DNA of 64,000 bases from positions 354,110,250-354,174,249 of the forward strand of contig NC_133328.1 in assembly GCF_042186555.1 (NCBI RefSeq), given 5' to 3'. The notes beneath the pieces were generated by a model, which saw only the letters and a program-made list of their open reading frames with translations, searched no databases and had not been told where the DNA came from. This document shows positions 47,164-56,133 of the stretch, one piece after another (positions within the stretch are counted from its first letter, which is position 1; each line of letters starts with the position of its first letter). This stretch comes from Aquarana catesbeiana. Lineage: Eukaryota > Chordata > Amphibia > Anura > Ranidae. A program made the position numbers and the translations under genes.

Positions 47164-48589
47164 GTGAATGTGCCCTTGCAAAGGTCATTATGCCCCCCCC
47201 ATATCCTAACCAAAGATACCCCTGATACATACACTAACCCAGCACACAGTCAGAGGAGGAAGCGAGCAGCTCTCTCCGGAAGCTTTGACCCTCATGTATA
47301 CATAGATGTCATAGGGGTTCCAAGGGGGGTCCCTGATGAGTTTAAAGCCAGGGACCAGGTAAAAGCTGGTTTTGAGTCTTTGATCCCCATAACAACTGTC
47401 AGCAAGAATGTAGATTGGATTAACTACATGTCATGGTTATGCAATAGAGTTTGTCGATCAGCATACCTGTCTCCATGTGTTCATCTCTAGAGACCAGCTG
47501 ACCCTCACCTGACTGCTTTTGTAACCTCTCCTTTAAGCATGGCCCCACCCCAGGCCCTATCAGGGAACCCTATATTAACCTGTGCACCGCAAGCCAGCAG
47601 TGCTGATCAACCATTGTGTGTTAGCCTCTGTGTGTACTTGCTGTGTTTCATACATCTGATTCCTGTTACCGACTTTGGCGTGTTCCCGACCATCCCTGTT
47701 TGCTTGTGACCCTGATGTTCCAGCCTGCTGCCTCCTTCCTCTTCTCCTGTAGTCTACCGTGAGCGTGAGCTGTGAGACCCCGGGGGCCGCGACCTGGAGC
47801 CAGACTGCAGCGCAGTCCATCCTTACCATTAAAGGCTCTGGTGAATACCTACTGGCTCTTAGACTCCGCGCCCTGGGGAATCTATGCTCTAGCTCCCAGT
47901 GGGATCTGTGTCAGTGATCCAGTAGACCTGCTTCCTGAACCTCCCAGGGTTCAATCCGCAGCAGTCAGCCGTAGGGTCCACTACCTTGCGGTGCACTCCT
48001 GATCCCAACGGTGTGCATCTGTCACCCAGCCTCTAGGTGACCTGACACTACACATATAACCAACAGAGATTTGTAAATTACACTAAAGATGCCCTCCAGG
48101 GAATTGCTGACCAGTTATCCCCCACTTCCTACATGACATTCCAGGACCGGATGGCCTTAGACATGGTGCTAGCTGGGAAAGGAGGTGTTTTGTAAATCAT
48201 AGGAAAAAACGGGAACCTGTTGTACATATATTCCTGATAATACTGGCCCAAATGGTAAGGTTACTTTAGCTATAAAAAAAATTAGAAGATCTGTCATTGG
48301 AGTTGAAGAACTCAGGTATCACAGACCCATGGGATCAATACTTTAGCTGGATGAGTGGGTGGCAGAAGGTGCTCGCCCAGATACGGGTAACGGTATTAAT
48401 AATCCTGGTTCTTTTAGCCCTGATTGTATGCTGTATTCTACCTTTCGTAAAAAGTTAATGAGCAAGGCTGTAGACAATAGCACACCTACATTTCTCCAAC
48501 AAGAAGAAGAGGACCTCCTTATGATGGAAGATGACAAACCCTTCACTCCTCTACAGTCACTCCCTGTCCATAATCTCACAATCCTATAG
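47164..48589 (+). pseudogene. ERV envelope remnant (surface subunit lost, TM broken)
   Basis: A basic cleavage-type motif RRKRA (~47250) is followed by the start of a transmembrane subunit up to KNVDWINY (~47425). There a 619-bp solo LTR interrupts it. After 48053 it resumes with NQQRFVNYTKDALQGI and an RMALDMVLA stretch, then stops within the region where the disulphide motif is expected. A membrane-anchor-like hydrophobic stretch and short tail run to 48589. Only about 20 codons precede the cleavage motif, so the surface subunit is deleted. The gene cannot encode an envelope. Confidence 0.78.
47429..48047 (+). mobile_element. Solo LTR (Gypsy/ERV type) inserted in ERV env, 619 bp
   Basis: The boundaries TGTCATGG and CCTGACA form the TGTCA...TGACA ends. 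CTACA is duplicated at 47424-47428 and 48048-48052 (5 bp). Removing it restores a continuous env reading. An ATTAAA polyadenylation-like signal lies near 47829. The first bases (TGTCATGG) are the same as those of the Gypsy LTR at 63602, suggesting a related family. No internal region remains, so recombination between two LTRs is the likely origin. Confidence 0.88.
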
Positions 48590-48767
48590 GGTTATAGGGA
48601 TAGATAGCGCCTGACTGCACCTCTCCAGCTGTATCGAGGAGGGAAGTGAACAGTTGCTGCCCAATTCTATATACAGCCTAAAAGAGTTGCTGAGGAGAAG
48701 GGCTAGGCCAAAGTGGGACCTTTAGTATTAGAGACAGAAAAGAGAAAATAGTCATTTTAGGGGGGAT

Positions 48768-49233
48768 TGTGAAGGAATGTGATGTAAATAATAATAATAA
48801 TAATAATAATAATCTGAAAATGTCTATTTTCTTATGTGCATACATATTTTTCTCCTTACTCATTATATAAGTATACAGATTAGCTCTGTTCCTATATTTT
48901 TCTCAAAATGGCGGGTACCCCCTACATCCCACACATCAAGAGAACGCGGAACTGAAGATAAAACCAAGGACAGCCAAACCTCGTTATGAAGATTCTCCAT
49001 CTTCTTTTCTATCTTAACCAATGAGATGTACCTATTAGACTAACATAGCAATGACGTATTTGTGTGTATAAAACATTAGCACCGCCTTGAATAAATCAGA
49101 AGTGTAAAAAGTAACGGAGCTGAGCGTGTCTCAGAGTGTTTACTTTTATATGCATGCATAGCCACACTTTCCAATTAGAGACAGCAGCAGATAACCTTGG
49201 GCTCGATTGGAGCTCTTAATCATTTCCATAACA
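48768..49233 (+). repeat. ERV 3' LTR
   Basis: It starts TGTGAAGGAATG after a purine tract and ends CCATAACA. TATAAA at 49067-49072 and AATAAA at 49090-49095 correspond to those of the 5' LTR. It is 18 bp longer because of an expanded (AAT)n run at 48787-48812. Confidence 0.92.
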
Positions 49234-49291
49234 ATAGGATAAGAGCAATGTGGGATACAAGAAATGCTGGCCCGACCGGTTTCGACACTAA

Positions 49292-49722
49292 TGCCCCATA
49301 CACATGGTCGGACATTGATCAGACATTCCGACAAAATCCATGAATTTTTTCCGACGGATGTTGGCTCAAACTTGTCTTGCATACACACGGTCACACAAAG
49401 TTGTCCGAAAATCCGATTGTTCTGAACACGGTGACGTAAAACACGTACGTTGGGGCTATAAACGGGGCAGTAGCCAATAGCTTTAGTTTCTTAATTTATT
49501 CTGAGCATGCGTGGCACTTTGTGCGTCGGATTTGTGTACACACGATCGGAATTTCCGACAACGGATTTTGTTGTCGAAAAATTTTATAGCAAGCTCTCAA
49601 ACTTTGTGTGTTGGAAATTCCTATGGAAAATGTGAGATGGAGCCTACACACCATCGGAATTTCCGAAAACAAGGTCCTATCACACATTTTCCGTTGGAAA
49701 ATCCGACCATGTGTACGGGGCA
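49292..49722. mobile_element. Harbinger-type MITE, 431 bp
   Basis: The ends TGCCCCATACACATGGTCGG and CCGACCATGTGTACGGGGCA are inverted repeats. They are flanked by TAA (49289-49291) and TTA (49723-49725), consistent with the 3-bp TWA target of PIF/Harbinger. Comparison with the right PLE arm (GTCAAAACCGG / TTGAAGACCCCTTAG near 57603-57632) shows a clean insertion. The interior repeats CGGAATTTCCGA-type palindromes. Confidence 0.88.
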
Positions 49723-49965
49723 TTAGGGGTCTTCAACTGGGGCAAAACTGTATCTCCTCACATTGCCATTGAATATATACACTAATATGCCAGAGATCCG
49801 TCCTCCAAGGGGGTGGAGTCGGACAACCAGCTGGATGGCCAGTGACACAGGCAGAACGAACAAATTATTAGGTGGCACTAGATAACATATAACTAAATCA
49901 ATATATGTTACACCAGAGTTTGAAATGAAAAAGGGGTTTAAATCCTATCAGTAACTGAAAAGGAG

Positions 49966-50545
49966 GCCGGACATGTGTTCATGCGTTCCAAGCCTCAATG
50001 TGAACTCCCATCACGTGATAAGCTAGGACCAATGAGGCCTGGTATTCATAGAACAGTACCCAAGGGAGGGTTATACACAGCCGGACATGTGTCCATGAGT
50101 TCCAAGCCCCAATGTGAACTCCCATCACGTGATAAGCTAGGACCAATGAGGCCTGGTATTCATAGAACAGTACCCAAGGGAGGGTTATACACAGCCGGAC
50201 ATGTGTCCATGAGTTCCAAGCCCCAATGTGAACTCCCATCACGTGATAAGCTAGGACCAATGAGGCCTGGTATTCATAGAACAGTACCCAAGGGAGGGTT
50301 ATACACAGCCGGACATGTGTTCATGAGTTCCAAGCCTCAATGTGAACTCCCACCATGTGATAACCTAGGACCAATGAGGCTTTGTATTCATAGAACAGTA
50401 CCCAAGGGAGGGTTATACACAGCCGGACATGTGTTCATGAGTTCCAAGCCTCAATGTGAACTCCCATCATGTGATAAGCTAGGACCAATGAGGTCTGGTA
50501 TTCATAGAACAGTACCCAAGGAAGGGTTATACATAGCCCAGCATC
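49966..50545 (+). repeat. Five tandem ~115-bp repeats in the inverted PLE arm
   Basis: GCCGGACATGTGTNCATGAG, TTCCAAGCC, AATGTGAACTCCCATCA, GATAAGCTAGGACCAATGAGG and GTATTCATAGAACAGTACCC repeat at ~115-bp spacing, beginning near 49966, 50084, 50199, 50310 and 50425. The mirrored arm at 57040-57390 has three. A more diverged unit lies at 50690-50850. The open frame through it is an artefact of a repeat length that avoids stops. Confidence 0.9.
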
Positions 50546-51447
50546 GGACATAACACGTGCGCAGACCCGAAGCAACGGGATGCACAATGCCACTGACAAG
50601 ACAGCTGGGCGGTGTATTGTGAGAGATTTCCCAATCCAGAGTCACTTATAGGACGGTGAAACCTCGTGGTGCTGTCATGTGACATCTAGGTCACATGACC
50701 GACTGAAAAAGAGGCCAGATATATGTTAATGGGATCCAAGCCTCAATGTGAACTAAAGTCATGTGGTGTGTTCCGACCAATGGGACACAGTGATCAAAGA
50801 ACTGTACCCAAGGAAGGATTTCACATAGCCCGGCATCAGACATAATACGTGTGCAGATCCGAAGCATCGGAATGCACAACGCCACTGGCATGACGGCTGG
50901 GCGGTGTGTCAAAAATATGAGGTGACACCCTCTGGGGTATGTTCAACTTCCGGTGGGAAAATAAAACTGAATGGAGACAATAAATAAATTTGCACATCAA
51001 AACATGGTTAAAACTCTGGTTAGAAGATAAATCTCATAGTAAACGGCAAAGAGAGTCATAAAACAACCTGAGTATGGAATAGATGATATCCAAAAGGTAA
51101 ATGTTTAAATTGATAGGTAAATGATGGTAATAATAAACGTGCCTAACTGTGTTTGATAGCGTATGTTTTGTGCAACACACTAGATTGTTACACACGCCAT
51201 ACGCAGTATACGAGATTGTGTATCAATACTTCAATCCCAGAGTCTTAGTTGACAGAAACAGTATTAAGGAAACTCAATATAAGGGCAATGTGGGGTCATT
51301 TACTGCTGAGAACAGTAACAGAGAGAATATATGCTGAATGGGGTATGGAGGGGGAGTGGGAAGGTTATTAAATGCACTTAGGCCTGGTTGATAAAGCAAT
51401 TAAGGTCCCACTCCACATTCATACCATGGGGCGTATAACATTTGAGT

Positions 51448-52681
51448 TCATATATCCAGAATGTCTCGAGTCGAGACACCCCCCCGTAGGCAAGAATCAC
51501 CTCTCCAGTTAGAGACAATGCGATCTATAATCTGAAATTGGGTGCCGGTGGGGTCTTTGTCATGATGTTCTAGGTAGTGATGGGATACGGTATGTTTGGG
51601 GCATCCCTTTTTAATTTTAGCCAGGTTCATTTACCCTAATGCTAAAATTCCTGATAGTCATCCCTACGTATTGTAATTTGCAGGGGCACATAATGAGATA
51701 GACTATGTACCTAGTTACACAGGTTATAAAGTATGTACGTGAAGTTACTGTGGACGAAAAGGTGTCGGTTTTTCGTCTACCCAGAACATTATGCAAACAG
51801 ACATTGCATCTTCTGCAGGGAAAATAGCCTTTACATTCGGGGAAAAAGGCCATTCGTTTAGGGGGATCGATGGTATTGGGAGTGATATCGCTCTGTATAG
51901 AGCGTGCTCCCCTGAAGGTAACCCCTGCCTTGTCTGGGAGCAAGGGACCCAAAATTCTATCACTTTGGAGAATCTTCCAGTGCTTACTGATGATCCTCTT
52001 CACATCACTATGTTGGGAAGAAAAGGATGTGAAAAAGGACCATTTCCATTTATCGTTTGTAGCCATCTTGGATTTGGGCTCCAAAAGAGTCGCTCTCTCA
52101 ATCCTGGAGACCAAACCGATATCCGCATCTAGGTCAGAGGGCTTATAGCCTTATGAATCGCTGCCTGAGAACTTGTGATTGGAAAATGAAGTCGCTGTTC
52201 TGAGTACAATTGCACCTTAATCGAAGGAATTGGCCTCGGGGGACAGATTTAAGCCATTGGTAATGATGGCAGCTGTCCACAGGAATGTATCCATTCCTGT
52301 CAGTAGGTTTAAAAAAGTTTTGAGTTCAAGGCGATTGTTAATAGCTGTAATTTCTAGGTCAAGAAAGTGTATGGTCCTGGTGCTGGCCTCATAATTGAGA
52401 ACAATCCCTCGATCGTTGCTGTTGAGAGTAGCCATAAAGGAATCAAGGGAGGCATGGCTGCCTTTCCATAGGAGGAGGATGTCATCTATATACCTGGCCC
52501 ACACCAGCAGTTCAGGTCTGTTTAGAGCATAGACAACATCCTCCTCCCACTGGGCCATGAACAAATTGGCTAGGCTGGGGGCATATTTGGCCCCCATAGC
52601 CACGCCCTTAATCTGTAAAAAAAAAGTTACCCTGGAACCAAAAATAATTGTGTTTGGTAGTGTATACCAAGAGCAAAGAGT
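51448..52681 (-). pseudogene. Penelope RT C-terminal half and GIY-YIG endonuclease, inverted copy
   Basis: Minus-strand segments 52217-52603, 51617-52114 and 51448-51630 follow the order of the plus-strand PLE protein. Here the RT active site is kept (MGAKYAPSLANLFMAQWEED, then WARYIDDILLLW with both Asp). The Cys-rich linker CKGYFPCRRCNVCLH is also kept, as is the GIY-YIG signature TRYIVYLIMCPCKLQYVGMT. The frame is broken after NSFD (52217) and at the VNEPG stop (51617). Everything N-terminal to the RT palm is missing because the copy ends at ~52681. Confidence 0.88.
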
Positions 52682-52684
52682 TTA

Positions 52685-52800
52685 ATTGCGCTACACTGTC
52701 ACTGTATTATCTAATTTGAACTTTGTATGTTTGAGTGTTAGCAGCTTTTTCTCACTTACCCCATTATAGCGCAGTTCTTTCCTTCACCTCCACTATTATT
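52685..52800 (+). repeat. Penelope 5' terminal-repeat block at the head-to-head junction
   Basis: GCGCTACACTGTCACTGTATTATC continuing to CAGTTCTTTCCTTCACCTCC occurs here. It recurs at 58217-58322, where it ends the element, and inverted at 41204-41232. It marks the start of the full-length copy. The junction with the truncated inverted copy lies immediately upstream. Confidence 0.8.
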
Positions 52801-52837
52801 CTTATACACTATTGATTGCTGCTTTATTTTGTATCCT

Positions 52838-53431
52838 ATGGATGTCTTTGAATATAGGACATCTAGGTCTTTTAACACCAATGGGGTGTTTGTTTCCAAT
52901 ACCATTGAGACCGAGATCAGTGGGCTTTTTATGCGCCTGAAAAATGTGATGGTCACTGAACTACACCTCCAGTGGGACGTCGCATTTTTGGAGCAATACA
53001 CCAAAGAACTAATGATCCCAAGGGGCCTACGCTGGGAGATCCATCCCCAGCAGGGTGAATCTGATACTGATGCATGGTTTAAGTATTTTATTGAGGCCGG
53101 TATTAAACTCCTTGGCTTTTTAATTGAAAGAAAACGAGCCAGGCTCCTAGTGATAGACAAAGAGATTAGAGATTTAAAAGAAAAACTTACTCCCTCTATT
53201 GGAACACCTGCATATGTCTCCCTCTCTACCAATTTGAGAAATCATCTTGAGAAAGAGGAGAGGGATCAAAGAACTAAAAAACAGAAAAAATATAATCGGG
53301 ATGTCAACGATTATAAGACCAATTCAGTTTTTAGTTGGCAGAAAAAACTCATTGCCAAACAAGGTACACTTAATGCAATATACCAACTGAATATTCTGAG
53401 CCCATTGCCCCAACTTCAAATAGGAGGTTAA
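52838..53431 (+). CDS. Penelope ORF1a, helical/coiled-coil protein of unknown function
   Basis: The frame is open from 52829, with the first ATG at 52838 (MDVFEYRTSRSFNTNGVF). It encodes ~198 residues ending LSPLPQLQIGG. The N-terminal half includes MRLKNVMVTELHLQWDVAFL and IPRGLRWEIHP. The second half is charged and helical: IERKRARLLVIDKEIRDLKE and a KEERDQRTKKQKKYNRDVND stretch, consistent with a coiled coil. No catalytic motif is seen. I recall similar sequences among amphibian predicted proteins linked to PLE reverse transcriptases, but cannot verify this. A structural, ORF1p-like RNA-binding role is an inference. Confidence 0.65.
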   Translation: MDVFEYRTSRSFNTNGVFVSNTIETEISGLFMRLKNVMVTELHLQWDVAFLEQYTKELMIPRGLRWEIHPQQGESDTDAWFKYFIEAGIKLLGFLIERKRARLLVIDKEIRDLKEKLTPSIGTPAYVSLSTNLRNHLEKEERDQRTKKQKKYNRDVNDYKTNSVFSWQKKLIAKQGTLNAIYQLNILSPLPQLQIGG

Positions 53432-53471
53432 CATATGAACCACCCCCCCTCCACCCACCCCGATATATCCC

Positions 53472-53987
53472 ATGAATAGGGACACTACCCATATCCCTGG
53501 AAACAGGGCAAGAAATACCTCATATCAAGGTGACCAATCACGGGGTGGATACACCTCTTATAATAGAGGCAGAGGGGGTTCCAGTAAGAATAGGGGTGGC
53601 TATTATGGAAACAGGGATAAGTCTTATTACTCCAACCACTCTGATGGACCCCCTAGAAACCGGCGTAATGACAGATCCGGTCATGGGAGAGGTGCCTATC
53701 AATACAACACCCCCATACGGACCCATAATCGGTTCGCTCCTCTTCGGGATACTGACCCCTATGAGACTCACCATGACTCATATTCATATATGAATCATGA
53801 CAATGAGGGGTACTCTGACATCCCATACAATTACAACCATGACTATCCAGGACAATCATACCATCAGGATTTTCCCGGGCCCACCCCCAATCACTCTGGA
53901 AGCCTAAAACCAAACGAGGCACCAGAGGGGGGTGGCGCCTCCAACGGAAAAAAAGGAAAAGAACTCAGTAGGAGCAGGCAGTTTTAA
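53472..53987 (+). CDS. Penelope ORF1b, Arg/Gly/Tyr-rich low-complexity protein
   Basis: ATG at 53472, 171 residues. Residues ~20-80 are rich in RGG/RG and Tyr (QSRGGYTSYNRGRGG, NRGGYYGNRDKSYYSN, RSGHGRGAYQY). Residues ~85-140 are rich in Asp/His/Tyr (YETHHDSYSYMNHDNEGY). It ends in a Lys/Gly-rich stretch. RG-rich regions commonly bind RNA. The frame lies 40 nt after ORF1a in a different frame and overlaps ORF2 by 56 nt, again in another frame. The overlap contains an A7 run (53948-53954). It could be a separate protein, the middle of a frameshifted polyprotein, or a mutated fusion. Confidence 0.6.
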   Translation: MNRDTTHIPGNRARNTSYQGDQSRGGYTSYNRGRGGSSKNRGGYYGNRDKSYYSNHSDGPPRNRRNDRSGHGRGAYQYNTPIRTHNRFAPLRDTDPYETHHDSYSYMNHDNEGYSDIPYNYNHDYPGQSYHQDFPGPTPNHSGSLKPNEAPEGGGASNGKKGKELSRSRQF

Positions 53988-56133
53988 CTTAAGTTCCGTT
54001 ACACTATCTGAGGAAGAAAAACACACTCTAGATAAGGGCCTCAAATTTTTTCCACCTAGAAAAATCAATAAATTTAACACGTTTATTGATGTACAAAATT
54101 ATGTTTGGAAGCTCAATGTACAGAGACATTTTCTTTCTACCCCAACCAGTATTACTAGGGTTCATACGCCAAGTGATATATTACATTCTGGATTATCTAC
54201 TCCTTCCCTTTTTAACCCGCCTGGCAACACGGCTCCAGCCATCAATGTTTTCCGTAATTTAGTATTAGATGATTTGGAGAAGCTACCTATCAAGAGAACT
54301 TATCAAGACCCCAAGATTCAGACAGGCCTGAAAACCTTGTGTGAGAAGAAAAATCTTATTATCCGCCCTGCAGACAAAGGGGGCGGAATTATTATACTTG
54401 ATAAAACAACCTATGTTCAAGAATTGAAGAGGTTACTTGACAATCATACCACTTATAGCCAGCTACCAGGGGACCCCACTTCAAAATATAAGAAAGCCCT
54501 GGTGGAAATTGTCAATGAGGGTTTATCTCTGAATATTCTCAATAAAAAAGAAAAAGAGTTTTTGGTGCCAACAGCACCCCGTATCCCTATTATTTATCAG
54601 CTACCCAAGATCCACAAGGATCCTATAAACCCACCCGGCCGTCCGATTGTTAGTGGGATCAATTCAGTTACATCTAGGATTGGAAAATATATAGACCACT
54701 ATCTTCAACCTCTAGTAAAACTCATTCCATCATATCTAAAAGACACAGGAGACACCATTCGACTTTTGGAAAAAGTAACATACCATGATGATGCAATTCT
54801 AGTTACGGCCGACGTGTCTGCTTTATACACTTGTATACCACGCCATTTGGGCCTTTCAGCCGTTGAATATTACCTTAAGAAAAACTCATCCCTTCCACCA
54901 ATTCACATTAACTACATTATGGAACTCTTGGTATACGCTACCAAACACAATTATTTTTGGTTCCAGTGTAACTTTTTTTTACAGATTAAGGGCGTGGCTA
55001 TGGGGGCCAAATATGCCAGCAGCCTAGCCAATTTGTTCATGGCCCAGTGGGAGGAGGATGTCGTCTATGCTCTAGACAACATCCTCCTCCTATGGAAGGG
55101 CAGCCGTGCCTCCCTTGATTCCTTTATGGCTACTCTCAACAGCAACGATCGAGGGATTCTTCTCAATTACGAGGCCAGCACCAGGACCATACACTTTCTT
55201 GACCTAGAAATTACAGCTATTAACAATCGCCTTGAACTCAAAACTTTTTTTAAACCTACTGACAGGAATGGATACATTCCTGTGGACAGCTGCCATCATT
55301 ACCAATGGCTTAAATCTGTCCCCCGAGGCCAATTCCTTAGATTAAGGCGCAATTGTACTCAGAACAGCGACTTCATTTTCCAATCACAAGATCTCAGGAG
55401 GAGATTCATAGAAAAAGGCTATAAGCCCTCTGACCTAGATGCAGATATCAGTTTGGTCTCCAGGATTGAGAGAGCGACTCTTTTGGAGCCCAAATCCAAG
55501 ATGGCTACAAACGATAAATGGAAATGGTCCTTTTTCACGTCCTTTTCTTCCCAACATAGGGATGTGAAGAGGATCATCAGTAAGCACTGGAAGATTCTCC
55601 AAAGCGATAGAATTTTGGGTCCCTTGCTCCCAGACAAGGCAGGGGTTACCTTCAGGGGAGCACGCTCTATACAGAGCGATATCGCTCCCAATACCATCGA
55701 TCCCCCTAAACGAATGGCCTTTTTCCCCGAACGTAAAAGCTATTTTCCCTGCAGAGGGAGCAATGTCTGTTTGCATAATGTTCTGGGTAGACGAAAAACC
55801 AACACTTTTTCGTCCACAGTAACTTCACGTACATACTCTATGAAACACTTTACAACCTGTGTAACTAGGTACATAGTCTACCTCATTACGTGCCCCTGCA
55901 AATTACGATAAGTAGGGAGGACTATCAGGAATTTTAGCATTAGGGTAAATGAACACCTGGCTAAAATTAAAAAGGGATGCCCCAAACATACTGTATCCCA
56001 TCACTACCTAGAACATCATGGCAAAGACCCCACTGGCACCCAATTTCAGATTATAGATCGCTTTGTCTCTAACTGGAGAGGTGATTCTTGCCTACGGGGG
56101 GGTGTCTCGACTCGAGACATTCTGGATATATGA
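53932..56133 (+). pseudogene. Penelope reverse transcriptase plus GIY-YIG endonuclease (ORF2)
   Basis: The frame is open 53932-55911 (659 codons), then a stop replaces the Tyr of the YVG part of GIY-YIG, after which homology continues to ~56133. Domains: IIRPADKGGGIIILD (~143-157), LPKIHKDPINPPGRPIVSG (~224-242), TADVSALYTCIP (~292-303, first catalytic Asp) and KGVAMGAKYASSLANLFM (~354-371). Then a deletion removes about 12 residues including the second catalytic pair (VVYALDNILLLW). It continues with a basic linker, a Cys-poor remnant of the zinc motif and RYIVYLITCPCKLR. No ATG occurs before codon 330. It is inactive in RT and endonuclease. Confidence 0.88.

Larger units (their letters stand above)
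41780..49233 (+). mobile_element. Class I (gamma-like) endogenous retrovirus, defective
   Basis: Two LTRs (41780-42227 and 48768-49233) are flanked by a 4-bp ATAG duplication (41776-41779 and 49234-49237). A tRNA-Phe-type primer site follows the 5' LTR and a purine tract (TTTTAGGGGGGAT) precedes the 3' LTR. Between are remnants of gag, protease, RT, RNase H, integrase and env in the usual order, with frameshifts and large deletions. The provirus sits in the inverted arm of the Penelope element. Env is further broken by a solo LTR. Confidence 0.92.

Noticed and set aside
49966..50545. CRISPR-like regularly spaced repeats
   Set aside because: Units are contiguous 115-bp tandem repeats without spacers, in a vertebrate transposon. 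No cas genes are present.
49975..50553. 192-residue frame with five internal protein repeats
   Set aside because: The 115-bp tandem unit happens to keep a frame open. The mirrored arm has the same artefact, and no start context or domain supports a gene.
51791..52148. Plus-strand frames opposite the inverted Penelope protein
   Set aside because: They are antisense shadows. The mirrored frames at 55419-55776 confirm this.
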